A stretch of 64,000 nt of DNA from Blautia sp900556555 (GCA_964250615.1 CAXUGM010000010.1); one strand, 5' to 3'. Positions 1-8,424 are shown, counted from the stretch's first letter. Notes: a model not told the origin generated them from the sequence alone. Program-made: numbers and translations.

Positions 1-725
1 TTCTTGTGGATCATAATGAAAAGAGCCAGGCTGTAGATAATATTGATGCGGCAGAAATTCTGGAGATTATTGATCATCACCGCCTTGGTTCGCTGGAAAC
101 ATTGCAGCCTATTATGTTCCGCAATCAGCCGGTTGGCTGTACAGCGACGATTATGTATCAGATGTATGTGGAGAAAGCACTGGAAATCAGTCCGGCCATT
201 GCAGGACTTTTATGCTCTGCAATTATTTCCGATACACTGATGTTCCGCTCCCCTACCTGTACATCTGCGGACAAGATGGCGGCAGGTGCACTGGCACTTA
301 TTGCAGGCATTAACATCGAAGAACATGCCAAGGAGATGTTTACAGCAGGAAGCAACCTGAGAGGAAAGACAGCAGAGGTTATTTTCTATCAGGATTTCAA
401 GCGTTTTACAACAGATACTGTGAACTTCGGTGTTGGCCAGATCAGTTCTATGAATGCAGAGGAGCTGGAAGAATTAAAGCAGCGTCTGATTCCTTTTATG
501 CAGCATGAATGTGGTAAAAATGGTATTTCCATGGTATTTTTCATGCTGACCAATATTATGGAAGAATGTTCGGAAGTGATTTGTTATGGTGAGGGAAGCG
601 GCCGTCTGGTGGAGGAATCCTTTGAAGTGACAGAGTCAGAAGGAGGCTATGTTCTTCGTGGTGTCGTATCCAGAAAGAAACAATTGATTCCGGCTTTTAT
701 CGGAACATTGCAGCAGAATAATTAA
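1..725 (+). CDS. Manganese-dependent inorganic pyrophosphatase (family II), C-terminal part
   Basis: The gene is cut by the left edge; the reading frame is open from base 3, so the true start lies outside. Family II pyrophosphatases hydrolyse PPi to two phosphates in the cytoplasm using Mn2+ and drive biosynthetic reactions. The visible part begins inside the DHH catalytic domain: a VDHN motif at the very edge, then IIDHHRLG, both metal ligands of the family, followed by the CTATIMYQMY segment and the ISDTLMFRSPT motif. The last ~100 residues form the DHHA2 domain and carry the family signature SRKKQ close to the C-terminus, which binds substrate. Some Clostridia carry a longer form with CBS/DRTGG inserts; whether this one does cannot be seen. 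The next gene follows after 18 bases, with a GGAGGTAGG ribosome site, so they may be co-transcribed. Confidence 0.9.
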   Translation, partial: LVDHNEKSQAVDNIDAAEILEIIDHHRLGSLETLQPIMFRNQPVGCTATIMYQMYVEKALEISPAIAGLLCSAIISDTLMFRSPTCTSADKMAAGALALIAGINIEEHAKEMFTAGSNLRGKTAEVIFYQDFKRFTTDTVNFGVGQISSMNAEELEELKQRLIPFMQHECGKNGISMVFFMLTNIMEECSEVICYGEGSGRLVEESFEVTESEGGYVLRGVVSRKKQLIPAFIGTLQQNN

Positions 726-743
726 AAATCCGGAGGTAGGAGT

Positions 744-1346
744 ATGCCAAAAGTAGAGTGGAAACCAGGAAATATGCTGTATCCCCTGCCGGTTGTACTG
801 GTAAGCGTAGCAGATGAACAGGGAAAAGATAATATCATTACTGTGGCATGGGCAGGAACTGTGTGCACCAATCCCCCCATGGTATCGATTTCTGTGCGGC
901 CGGAGCGGTATTCTTATCAGATGCTGATGGATACAAAGGAATTTGTGATCAATCTGACCACAGAGAAGCTGGCTTATGCAACAGATTACTGTGGCGTGAA
1001 ATCAGGCCGTGATGTGGATAAATTCAAAGCCATGAGATTAACCAGACAGCAGGCGTCCCATGTAGGCGTTCCCATGATCAAAGAGTCGCCTGTATCCATT
1101 GAATGCAGAGTGCGTGAGATTAAAGAATATGGAAGCCACAGTGTTTTTCTGGCAGATGTGCTGGCTGTTCATGTGGATAACAAATACATGGATGAGACGG
1201 GAAAATTTGATTTGGCACTGGCAAATCCCATTGTATATTCTCACGGGGAATATTATGGTCTTGGAAAGAAATTAGGAACATTTGGGTATAGTATTAAGAA
1301 GAAAAGACAAAAGAAGCAGAGGAAGCAGACCAATGAAAAAAAATAA
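744..1346 (+). CDS. Flavin reductase family protein (FMN-binding split barrel)
   Basis: A 200-aa protein of the flavin reductase-like, FMN-binding split-barrel family (DIM6/NTAB type). Members bind FMN and reduce flavin or act as small flavoproteins; the substrate here is unknown. Evidence is the N-terminal LYPLPVVLVSV strand, the WAGTVCTNPPMVSISVRPERYS block that shapes the FMN site, and the EFVINLTTEKLA segment, all in family order. The C-terminus ends in a Lys/Arg/Gln-rich tail (last ~20 residues) that probably is not part of the fold. GGAGGTAGG sits 7 bases before the ATG. Its last 14 bases overlap the start of the shikimate-kinase-like gene, so the two are translationally coupled. Confidence 0.87.
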   Translation: MPKVEWKPGNMLYPLPVVLVSVADEQGKDNIITVAWAGTVCTNPPMVSISVRPERYSYQMLMDTKEFVINLTTEKLAYATDYCGVKSGRDVDKFKAMRLTRQQASHVGVPMIKESPVSIECRVREIKEYGSHSVFLADVLAVHVDNKYMDETGKFDLALANPIVYSHGEYYGLGKKLGTFGYSIKKKRQKKQRKQTNEKK

Positions 1347-1839
1347 TCTGATTCTCATAGGAATGCCGGGAGTGGGCAAGAGTACCGTAGGGGTGATTCT
1401 GGCAAAGGTGCTGGGATATGAATTTGTTGATTCAGACCTGCTGATTCAAAGAGAAGAAAAGGCTTTGTTACGGGAGCTAATTGCCCAGTATGGCCTGGAT
1501 GGATTCCTGGAAATCGAAAACAGGGTAAACCGTTCTATTACGGCAGAGAAATCTGTCATCGCCACAGGAGGAAGTGTGGTATATTGCCAGGAAGCCATGG
1601 AACATTTGAAAGAAATCGGCACAGTGATTTACTTAAAATTAGATTACAGCATCCTCAGAAGAAGGCTGGGAAATCTGAAAGGAAGAGGTGTAGTCCTGAA
1701 GGACGGACAGACATTAAAGGGGCTTTATGACGAAAGGATCCCTCTTTATGAAAAATACGCAGATGTGGTAATTGATGAGAAAAAACTGAATGTTGAGCAG
1801 ACTTTACAGAAAATCTTGGAAGAAATAGAAAAAAGATAG
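1333..1839 (+). CDS. Shikimate kinase-like protein (P-loop kinase)
   Basis: A 168-aa P-loop kinase of the shikimate kinase family. The ATG at 1333 lies inside the end of the flavin reductase gene; starting there makes the P-loop GMPGVGKST fall at residues 10-18, the usual place. The DSD motif (33-35), the TGG strand (78-80) and the LYEKYADVVID segment near the C-terminus fit the family. Two substrate-site features differ from textbook enzymes: the Arg expected after the Phe of the F-R-x-x-E motif is Leu (FLEIEN, residues 58-63), and the GGG motif reads GGS. No other shikimate-pathway gene is nearby. It may therefore be a paralogue acting on a different small molecule; annotation as AroK by homology alone would be unsafe. 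Confidence 0.75.
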   Translation: MKKNNLILIGMPGVGKSTVGVILAKVLGYEFVDSDLLIQREEKALLRELIAQYGLDGFLEIENRVNRSITAEKSVIATGGSVVYCQEAMEHLKEIGTVIYLKLDYSILRRRLGNLKGRGVVLKDGQTLKGLYDERIPLYEKYADVVIDEKKLNVEQTLQKILEEIEKR

Positions 1840-1889
1840 AGAATAGAGTGGGATATTCCCCCTGGATAACAGGAAAATATTAATTTTTA

Positions 1890-1921
1890 TTTACAAATAC
1901 CCGTATCTGTTATATTATAAT
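1890..1921 (+). promoter_or_regulatory. Promoter for the murA leader
   Basis: TTTACA at 1890-1895 is followed 17 bases later by TATTAT (1913-1918), with an overlapping TATAAT at 1916-1921. It lies in the 259-base gap between the shikimate-kinase-like gene and murA, and would start transcription near 1925, just before a structured leader. Confidence 0.55.
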
Positions 1922-1924
1922 GGT

Positions 1925-2080
1925 TGAGCCATAAAATAATAGAGGGAGAACTTCTGTCCGGCAGGAGTTACAATTCAGATAATTTAGAGAAGTAAGACGT
2001 TGATTCGGTATGGCTTTTATGAGACAAAAACCCCTGTGTAAGACAGGATACAATAAATTGAGACAGGCTTTTGAGCCTAA
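1925..2080 (+). promoter_or_regulatory. Structured 5' leader upstream of murA (unassigned cis-RNA candidate)
   Basis: About 155 bases of leader can be folded by eye. AGCCATA (1927-1933) pairs perfectly with TATGGCT (2009-2015), closing a domain that contains an 8-bp hairpin (AACTTCTG 1949-1956 with CAGGAGTT 1962-1969, one G-U pair, loop TCCGG). Two more hairpins follow: CCTGT/ACAGG (2033-2047) and AGGCT/AGCCT (2065-2078). The last one ends 8 bases before the murA ribosome site. I do not recognise the consensus of any known riboswitch. The function is inference only. Confidence 0.4.
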
Positions 2081-2098
2081 AAAATAAGAGGTGTGTAT

Positions 2099-3391
2099 AT
2101 GGAACAGTATGTTATCAAAGGCGGGAATCCGTTAGTTGGTGAAGTAGAGATTGGCGGAGCAAAAAACGCAGCCCTTGCTATATTGGCAGCAGCGATCATG
2201 ACAGATGAAACGGTACACATTGAAAATTTACCGGATGTACGGGATATTAATGTTTTGCTGGAAGCAATTAAGGAGATTGGTGCAGTGGTAGAGCGCATCA
2301 GCCCTACAGAAGTAAAAATTGCAGGTGCTACTATTGGAAATATTTCCGTTGAGTATGAGTATATCAAGAAGATCAGGGCATCTTATTATCTGCTGGGTGC
2401 TCTGTTAGGTAAATATAAAAATGCAGAGGTTCCTCTTCCGGGAGGATGTAATATCGGAAGCCGTCCTATTGACCAGCATCTGAAAGGGTTCCGTGCACTT
2501 GGTGCGTCTGTGGATATTATCCACGGTGCTGTAGTGGCAAAAGCAGAACAGCTTACAGGAAAACATATTTTCCTGGATATGGTGTCAGTAGGTGCTACCA
2601 TTAATATTATGATGGCAGCAGCTATGGCTCAGGGAAATACAACCATTGAAAATGCAGCCAGAGAGCCTCATGTTGTTGATGTGGCTAACTTTCTTAACAG
2701 TATGGGTGCAAATATCAAGGGAGCAGGTACAGATGTGATCCGTATCCGTGGAGTGGAAAAACTTCATGGAACAAGCTATTCCATTATTCCTGACCAGATA
2801 GAAGCAGGTACATTCATGTGTGCAGCAGCAGCCACCATGGGAGATATTATGGTGAAAAATGTTATTCCGAAACATCTGGAAGCTACCACTGCGAAGCTGG
2901 AAGAAATCGGATGCCAGGTGGAAGAGTTTGACGATGCTGTGCGTGTTGTGGCAAACAAACGCCTGAAACGTACCAATGTGAAGACCATGCCGTATCCTGG
3001 TTATCCTACGGATATGCAGCCACAGTTTTCCGTAGCGCTTACTCTTGCAGAAGGGACAAGCATTGTTACGGAGAGCATTTTTGAAAACCGTTTTAAATAT
3101 GCAGCAGAACTGGCAAGGATGGGTGCTAATATCAAGGTAGAAGGTAATACTGCTATCATTGATGGTGTTCAGAAGCTTACCGGTGCAAGAGTCTGTGCTC
3201 CTGATTTGCGTGCAGGTGCTGCTCTGGTTATTGCAGGGCTTGCGGCAGAAGGAATTACCATTGTAGATGATATTGTGTACATTCAGAGAGGCTATGAACG
3301 CTTTGAAGAAAAATTAAGAAGCCTGGGAGCAGAGATTGAGAAAGTTTCCAGCGAGAAAGAAATCAAAAAGTTCCAGTTGCGTGTGGGCTGA
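2099..3391 (+). CDS. murA: UDP-N-acetylglucosamine 1-carboxyvinyltransferase (MurA)
   Basis: Transfers enolpyruvate from PEP to UDP-GlcNAc, the first committed step of peptidoglycan synthesis, in the cytoplasm; the target of fosfomycin. The 430-aa protein shows the N-terminal GGAKNAAL motif with Lys22, the catalytic loop PGGCNIGSRP with Cys117 (the fosfomycin-binding residue), and repeats of the inside-out alpha/beta barrel to the end. I start at the ATG at 2099, not at the GTG two codons earlier, because AAGAGGTG lies 5 bases ahead of the ATG. Length is normal for the family (417-430). Low-GC Gram-positives often carry two MurA paralogues; which one this is cannot be told from the window. 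It has its own promoter and a structured leader. Confidence 0.95.
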   Translation: MEQYVIKGGNPLVGEVEIGGAKNAALAILAAAIMTDETVHIENLPDVRDINVLLEAIKEIGAVVERISPTEVKIAGATIGNISVEYEYIKKIRASYYLLGALLGKYKNAEVPLPGGCNIGSRPIDQHLKGFRALGASVDIIHGAVVAKAEQLTGKHIFLDMVSVGATINIMMAAAMAQGNTTIENAAREPHVVDVANFLNSMGANIKGAGTDVIRIRGVEKLHGTSYSIIPDQIEAGTFMCAAAATMGDIMVKNVIPKHLEATTAKLEEIGCQVEEFDDAVRVVANKRLKRTNVKTMPYPGYPTDMQPQFSVALTLAEGTSIVTESIFENRFKYAAELARMGANIKVEGNTAIIDGVQKLTGARVCAPDLRAGAALVIAGLAAEGITIVDDIVYIQRGYERFEEKLRSLGAEIEKVSSEKEIKKFQLRVG

Positions 3392-3400
3392 AAAAAAGGC

Positions 3401-3429
3401 TTGACGAACAGGGAAAAACCTTGTATTGT
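3401..3429 (+). promoter_or_regulatory. Promoter for the SAM riboswitch-metK transcript
   Basis: TTGACG (3401-3406), a 17-base spacer, then TATTGT (3424-3429). It starts 10 bases after the murA stop codon and about 35 bases before the riboswitch. Confidence 0.6.
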
Positions 3430-3460
3430 ATAAAACGATAACAAAACAATATTTATATTT

Positions 3461-3562
3461 TCTCTTATTCAGAGTGATGGAGATACATAGGATCTGTGAA
3501 GTCACGGCAACCCCGCCATGCGGAAGGTGCCAACCTGAGCGAGTAGTCGAACAATAAGAGGA
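3461..3562 (+). promoter_or_regulatory. SAM-I riboswitch (S box)
   Basis: The class I SAM aptamer is readable directly: the P1 strand TCTCTTATTCAGAG followed by GATGGAG, the core GTGAAG...CACGGCAACC, the AAGGTGCCAACCTG block, GAGCGAGTAGTCGA, and the returning P1 strand CAATAAGAGG. High SAM stabilises P1, frees the downstream terminator and lowers metK expression. This placement upstream of SAM synthetase is the classic feedback arrangement. Confidence 0.95.
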
Positions 3563-3583
3563 TTCATATGATGAAACATACAT

Positions 3584-3609
3584 GAGTCCGCTTAGGTGGG
3601 CTCTTTTTT
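3584..3609 (+). terminator. Riboswitch-controlled terminator before metK
   Basis: GAGTCC (3584-3589) pairs with GGGCTC (3598-3603) with one G-U pair, followed by six T. It is the expression platform of the SAM-I riboswitch, about 58 bases before the metK start. Confidence 0.85.
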
Positions 3610-3666
3610 ATTCAATGTCCCACCAGGCAGGAGAAAATATACAGACAAAGAAAAGGAGAATAAACC

Positions 3667-4854
3667 ATGGAAAAAAGACTGTTTACTTCTGAATCCGTAA
3701 CAGAAGGCCATCCAGATAAAATGTGCGATGCCATTTCTGATGCTATTCTGGATGCATTAATGGAAAAAGACCCAATGAGCCGTGTTGCCTGCGAAACTGC
3801 TGTGACAACAGGTGTAGTTATGGTAATGGGTGAGATTACCACAAAAGCTTATGTGGATATTCCGAAAATCGTAAGAGATACTGTACGTGAAATTGGCTAC
3901 ACAAGAGCAAAATACGGTTTTGATGCAGATACCTGCGGTGTTATCACTACGATTGACGAGCAGTCCACAGACATTGCTATGGGTGTTGACAAAGCTCTGG
4001 AAGCAAAAGAAAACAAAATGTCTGAAGAAGAGCTGGATGCTATCGGAGCAGGAGACCAGGGTATGATGTTCGGTTTTGCTTCTGATGAAACAGAAGAATT
4101 TATGCCGTATCCAATCGCTCTGGCACACAAGCTGGCATTGCAGCTTACCAAAGTCCGCAAAGATGGTACTCTGACTTATTTAAGACCAGATGGAAAATCA
4201 CAGGTTACTGTTGAATATGATGAAAATGACAAACCGGTACGTCTTGATGCAGTGGTATTATCCACACAGCATGATCCAGATGTGACACAGGAACAGATTC
4301 ATGCAGATATCAAGAAATATGTATTTGAACCAATTCTGCCGGCAGAGATGGTGGATGAGAATACAAAATTCTTCATTAATCCTACAGGCCGCTTTGTAAT
4401 CGGTGGTCCTCACGGTGACAGTGGTCTTACAGGCCGTAAGATTATTGTAGATACTTACGGTGGATATGCACGTCACGGCGGCGGTGCTTTCTCAGGAAAA
4501 GACTGTACTAAGGTAGACCGTTCAGCAGCTTATGCAGCACGTTATGTAGCGAAAAATATCGTAGCAGCAGGACTGGCTAAGAAATGTGAAATCCAGCTTT
4601 CCTATGCGATTGGTGTTGCACATCCTACATCTGTTATGGTAGATACCTTCGGAACAGGTAAAGTATCTGATACACGACTGGTAGAAATTATCCGTGAAAA
4701 CTTTGATTTAAGACCAGCAGGAATCATTAAGATGTTAGATTTACGCCGTCCAATTTACAAACAGACAGCAGCTTATGGACATTTCGGAAGAAATGATCTG
4801 GATCTGCCATGGGAGAAACTGGACAAAGCAGAAGAATTAAAGAAATATTTATAA
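3667..4854 (+). CDS. metK: S-adenosylmethionine synthetase (methionine adenosyltransferase)
   Basis: Makes S-adenosylmethionine from methionine and ATP in the cytoplasm. The 395-aa protein has the full family pattern: FTSESVTEGHPDKMCD at the N-terminus, the GAGDQGMMFGFA signature near residue 120, and the GGGAFSGKDCTKVDRSAAY phosphate-binding signature near residue 280, with C-terminal YGHFGR. AAAGGAG lies 8-14 bases before the ATG. Expression is governed by the SAM-I riboswitch and terminator just upstream, so the product represses its own synthesis. It forms a single-gene transcript ended by the strong hairpin at 4872. Confidence 0.97.
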   Translation: MEKRLFTSESVTEGHPDKMCDAISDAILDALMEKDPMSRVACETAVTTGVVMVMGEITTKAYVDIPKIVRDTVREIGYTRAKYGFDADTCGVITTIDEQSTDIAMGVDKALEAKENKMSEEELDAIGAGDQGMMFGFASDETEEFMPYPIALAHKLALQLTKVRKDGTLTYLRPDGKSQVTVEYDENDKPVRLDAVVLSTQHDPDVTQEQIHADIKKYVFEPILPAEMVDENTKFFINPTGRFVIGGPHGDSGLTGRKIIVDTYGGYARHGGGAFSGKDCTKVDRSAAYAARYVAKNIVAAGLAKKCEIQLSYAIGVAHPTSVMVDTFGTGKVSDTRLVEIIRENFDLRPAGIIKMLDLRRPIYKQTAAYGHFGRNDLDLPWEKLDKAEELKKYL

Positions 4855-4871
4855 TCAGCGGAATATATAAA

Positions 4872-4916
4872 AAAGGTGCTTCCCCACAGAAAGTTGTGGC
4901 GGGAGCACCTTTTTTA
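4872..4916. terminator. Bidirectional terminator between metK and the XRE regulator gene
   Basis: AAAGGTGCT and AGCACCTTT form a long stem with an inner CACA/TGTG helix, flanked by A-runs on the left and T-runs on the right, so it can stop transcripts from both converging genes. Confidence 0.9.
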
Positions 4917-5150
4917 TTATCCTCTGAAATTAAATAATTCTTTTACCTGCACGTCCAGGGCATCTGCAATATCAAACAAACTATCAAGGGAGAGAGAAGT
5001 TCTGACCTTGGGTGCCTCAATATTACTGATATGGGTTCTGCTCAGTCCTACAAGATCTGCGAGCTGAGTCTGTGTAAGGCCCTTCAGCCGCCTGTAATAG
5101 GAAATAGTCAGCCCCAGTTCCCGGAACTGCCGGAGCCGTTTCTCATCCAT
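4917..5150 (-). CDS. XRE-family helix-turn-helix transcriptional regulator
   Basis: A 77-aa protein that is almost entirely a Cro/C1-type DNA-binding domain: helix 2-turn-helix 3 reads LTQTQLADLVGLSRTHISNIEA (residues ~25-46 in two parts), with the typical LFDIADALDV helix near the C-terminus. There is no sensor or dimerisation domain, so it is a stand-alone repressor or activator like many phage, toxin or accessory regulators. GGAGGT lies 7 bases ahead of the ATG. It reads away from the ATPase gene's stop codon in the same direction, with 126 bases between. A short inverted repeat (5187-5202) in its promoter region could be its own operator. What it controls cannot be told. Confidence 0.85.
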   Translation of the reverse strand: MDEKRLRQFRELGLTISYYRRLKGLTQTQLADLVGLSRTHISNIEAPKVRTSLSLDSLFDIADALDVQVKELFNFRG

Positions 5151-5186
5151 TGTTATTGCACCTCCGTTTATGCTGGAATAACTATA

Positions 5187-5202
5187 GCATTAACGGAAAT
5201 GC
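5187..5202 (-). promoter_or_regulatory. Possible operator for the XRE regulator
   Basis: GCATT (5187-5191) and AATGC (5198-5202) form an inverted repeat with a 6-base centre, 37 bases upstream of the XRE start codon. On the minus strand a -10-like TATAGT lies beside it. Autoregulation is inference. Confidence 0.3.
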
Positions 5203-5276
5203 ACAAAAACAAACAGATAGATTGCAAAAGCAAACTATAAATATGCAAAAATAAAATGAAAGTTGAAAAAAGACAA

Positions 5277-6689
5277 CTAACAAGCAGTATTTGCATAGTT
5301 TTCAGCTTCCCGGCACATTTGTTCCAGAGTGAAAACTTTTACCTGGCTGCCTGAGATGACTTCGAAACCACTGACAAAGTCAGATTTTGAAAATAAATAG
5401 TACCACTGCCTGGTATCAGGGAACAGGCTTGCATGTTTTCGCAGGCTGTGGAGAGCTTCCAGGTCAATCCACTCATCTGTCCAGAAGCAGGTACCGAGAA
5501 GGATTTTGTCCTGGGCAGAAGCTGCAATGGATACATATTCTGTACGCTTTTTGGTTGGGTGCTGTCCCCACCACATTCCTATTTGTTCCATAGCAAAGGG
5601 TGCTGTTCCCATTTCCTGCTCCAGAGCAAGGAAATCACGGCATATGGTCTCAAAAGTAGGTTTCAGGCACTTATCCAGGGCAGGAAGCACATATTGATTA
5701 AAAATTTCCTGGCCGTTTCCCATTTCGATTTCTGACTGATAGGGATAGACAAAGTCATACCAGAAACGGAAAATCCCATCCGAAATCTCATATAGTGTGC
5801 GGCGGCTTCCCTGGTCTTCCGTAACAGGGATAATGCGGTGCACAAGCCCGTGGGAGGAAAGGGAGGATAAGAGGCTGCCCGCAGCACTGGGAGTCAGCCC
5901 GGTACTGTCGCAGATTTCCTGGAGTTTTTTCTTCTGGGAACCGATGGAAGCCAGAATAGAACGCATTACAGCAGAACCGGAATAGTATGCCCTGGTAAGG
6001 CCGGGAACCATACGGTAAAAAGCTCCGTTCTCCTGGAAGAAAAGCTGGCATAATAATTCTTTTACTGAAAGATCAGCACCATCCTGTCCGGGATTCAGAT
6101 ATGGGGAAGGAAATTTGCTCATGTAGGAAGGATTTCCCCCTGTAATGTTGTATAGCAGTATTTGTTCTTCCAGATTCATATGAGGGTAAAATTTCCTCAT
6201 TTCAAAAAAAGAAAAAGAAGGGAGCAGTAAAGGGTTACTCTCTTTTTTGTATTCTTTTTCATATAAATATCCTGGTTTGCACAGGAGAATAAAAAGTCTG
6301 GTGCCTGCTTCTGCTTTTTTTGCCAGGGAATTTAAAAGATTAGGGAATCTTTTGTTTTGGGATAAGAGGCAGGAAACCTCATCCAGCACCAGAACAAGAG
6401 GCTCTTTTGCAGAAGCTGCTGCCAGCATACGGAAAAGCTCGGAGAATTTTTTCGCTGCTTCATATTCCTTTCCCAGTTTGCGGATGCATAAATCCTTTAA
6501 TAAACAGAAATTTTCTTCGTAAAGAACATTGGAGGCTTTGAAATAAAGCAAAGATTTATCCTTGGCAAATTCCTGTATCAGACGGCTTTTTCCTGTACCC
6601 GGATGTGCATAGAGGGAGGCTGTCTGCACACCTTCCTGTTCGTAAAGATGATTTAATTGAAAAAGTAATTTTCCTTTGTCTATAAACAT
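5277..6689 (-). CDS. Archaeal-type AAA ATPase with DUF234-like C-terminal domain
   Basis: A 470-aa member of the archaeal-ATPase/DUF234 family, proteins of unknown role scattered in bacteria and archaea. The start is taken at 6689 because AGGAGATAT lies just before that ATG; a longer frame reaches 6731 without a ribosome site. The ATPase part (residues ~1-210) has Walker A AHPGTGKSRL and Walker B LVLVLDEVS. A winged-helix-like segment follows (~240-310), then a C-terminal domain (~330-470) that resembles the restriction-endonuclease-like DUF234 fold. The usual acidic/lysine residues of that fold (E-x-D-I-V-A and G-E-C-K-W) are here TEYVSIAA and GTCFWTDEW, so the nuclease site looks degenerate. 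It is monocistronic and followed by the XRE regulator. Confidence 0.75.
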   Translation of the reverse strand: MFIDKGKLLFQLNHLYEQEGVQTASLYAHPGTGKSRLIQEFAKDKSLLYFKASNVLYEENFCLLKDLCIRKLGKEYEAAKKFSELFRMLAAASAKEPLVLVLDEVSCLLSQNKRFPNLLNSLAKKAEAGTRLFILLCKPGYLYEKEYKKESNPLLLPSFSFFEMRKFYPHMNLEEQILLYNITGGNPSYMSKFPSPYLNPGQDGADLSVKELLCQLFFQENGAFYRMVPGLTRAYYSGSAVMRSILASIGSQKKKLQEICDSTGLTPSAAGSLLSSLSSHGLVHRIIPVTEDQGSRRTLYEISDGIFRFWYDFVYPYQSEIEMGNGQEIFNQYVLPALDKCLKPTFETICRDFLALEQEMGTAPFAMEQIGMWWGQHPTKKRTEYVSIAASAQDKILLGTCFWTDEWIDLEALHSLRKHASLFPDTRQWYYLFSKSDFVSGFEVISGSQVKVFTLEQMCREAENYANTAC

Positions 6690-6865
6690 AATATCTCCTA
6701 AAATTTTTGTTTTTTTAACAATAATATACATGGTTAGAGTTTGTTTTCTTTTCTATCTCCATTTTAGGGTGCTTTTTTTGGAAAGTCAAAGGATTTTGGG
6801 TGGTTTTTTATAGAAAGTTTAGATTTGATTTTGTTTTGTTTAGATGAAAACAGAGAAACATATGA

Positions 6866-6871
6866 TATAAT
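6866..6871 (+). promoter_or_regulatory. -10 element before the two-component operon
   Basis: A perfect TATAAT 57 bases before the kinase start in the 238-base divergent gap. No convincing -35 sits at the right distance, so it may need an activator. The rest of the gap is AT-rich with no other feature that I can name. Confidence 0.4.
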
Positions 6872-6927
6872 AAAATAAAGCATGCGAAAGAAAACGCAGA
6901 AACAAAAGAGAGAAAGAGACAGTGGTT

Positions 6928-8424
6928 ATGAAATTAAAAACAAGAATTATCATTTCTTTTTTTATAATTGTGCTGGAGCCCCTTCTTTTTACGGGAATTG
7001 CATTCCTGGCCTTTACTCAATATCAGTTCAGTGCCATTGAAAGACAATATGGTATTGAAAATCCTACTTATGAAAGTCTGGCCAATATGGCAGAGGTGGT
7101 AAACCATCTGACCAATGAGAAAATGGAGTCTATTAAAGAAGTTGCCAGACAACAGCCCTCCAGGTTTGAGGATATCGTATATTTGGATGAATTGAATAAA
7201 GAACTTCAGGAAATGCATTCGTATATTCTGGTGCAGGAAGATGAGAGGGTTATTTATTATGGATGTGAAAACTATCCGGTAGAACTGGTAGAGAAATTAT
7301 CCCAGTTTCAGGATTTTGATGCCAGTACCAGTGATGGGCTGTATCTGGGAGGAAGAGTGCAGGCACTGGTGAAGCAGGTTACCTTTGAGACATCTAAGGT
7401 CAAAGATGGCAGTGTCTTTATTGTTTCTAATATTCTCCAGACACTTCCTCAGGTAAAAGAACTGTTCAAAAACATGCTGGTGACCGTTGTGGTGATTCTG
7501 GTGACAACAGCACTGGGACTGACCTGGTGGATATACAGGGGGGTGATTGCACCTTTGGATAAATTGCGTATGGCAACCCAGAAGATTAAATCTGGAGATT
7601 TGAATTTTTCTGTTACGTCAGAGGGAGTCGGCGAAATTGCAGACTTGTGCCAGGATTTCGAAGAAATGCGTCAGAGATTGAAAGAAACAGCAGAAGAGAA
7701 GGTGGAATTTGACAAAGAGAGCAAAGAATTGATCAGCAATATTTCCCACGATCTGAAAACACCAATCACAGCCGTCAAAGGATATGTGGAAGGAATTATG
7801 GATGGGGTTGCCAATACTCCTGAGAAAATGGAGCGTTATATCAAAACCATTTATAATAAAGCCAATGAGATGGACAGACTGATCAATGAACTGACTTTTT
7901 ATTCCAAAATGGATACGAATAAGATTCCATATACTTTTAATAAAATCTCGGTGACAGAATTTTTTGATGACTGTGCAGAGGACTTACAGACAGAACTGGG
8001 AGCGAAAAACGTAGAGTTTTATTATTCCAACTACGTGGAGCCGGAAGTGACAGTCATTGCAGATGCTGAGCAGATTAAAAGAGTGGTAAACAATATTGTA
8101 AGCAATTCTCTGAAATACACAGATTCGGATAAACCTAAAAAAATTAATCTCAGGGTAAAGGATGTAGGAGATTTTATCCAGGTAGAGATTGAAGACAATG
8201 GAAAGGGAATTGCAGCAAAAGATTTGCCTAATATTTTTGACCGGTTCTACCGGACAGATGCTTCCAGAAATTCGTCGAAGGGCGGAAGCGGTATCGGGCT
8301 GTCTATTGTAAAGAAAATCATGGAAGACCATGGTGGAAAAGTCTGGGCAACCAGCAAGGAACATACAGGGACAGTAATGTATTTTGTCCTTAGAAAATAT
8401 CAGGAGGTACCGGTAAATGAGTAA
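6928..8424 (+). CDS. Membrane sensor histidine kinase (HAMP, HisKA, HATPase)
   Basis: A 498-aa sensor kinase. One membrane helix lies at ~8-30, an extracellular sensor region at ~31-180, a second helix at ~182-204, a HAMP linker at ~205-258, then the dimerisation/phosphorylation domain with His274 in ISNISHDLKTPITAVKGY, and an HATPase domain with the N box (NNIVSNSLKYT), DNGKGI and GGSGIGLS motifs. The ATG at 6928 is preferred over the GTG two codons upstream; the ribosome site is weak in either case. The response regulator overlaps its end by 8 bases, so the two are co-translated. The signal sensed is not apparent. No target gene lies next to the pair, and the operon ends in a strong terminator. 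Confidence 0.92.
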   Translation: MKLKTRIIISFFIIVLEPLLFTGIAFLAFTQYQFSAIERQYGIENPTYESLANMAEVVNHLTNEKMESIKEVARQQPSRFEDIVYLDELNKELQEMHSYILVQEDERVIYYGCENYPVELVEKLSQFQDFDASTSDGLYLGGRVQALVKQVTFETSKVKDGSVFIVSNILQTLPQVKELFKNMLVTVVVILVTTALGLTWWIYRGVIAPLDKLRMATQKIKSGDLNFSVTSEGVGEIADLCQDFEEMRQRLKETAEEKVEFDKESKELISNISHDLKTPITAVKGYVEGIMDGVANTPEKMERYIKTIYNKANEMDRLINELTFYSKMDTNKIPYTFNKISVTEFFDDCAEDLQTELGAKNVEFYYSNYVEPEVTVIADAEQIKRVVNNIVSNSLKYTDSDKPKKINLRVKDVGDFIQVEIEDNGKGIAAKDLPNIFDRFYRTDASRNSSKGGSGIGLSIVKKIMEDHGGKVWATSKEHTGTVMYFVLRKYQEVPVNE

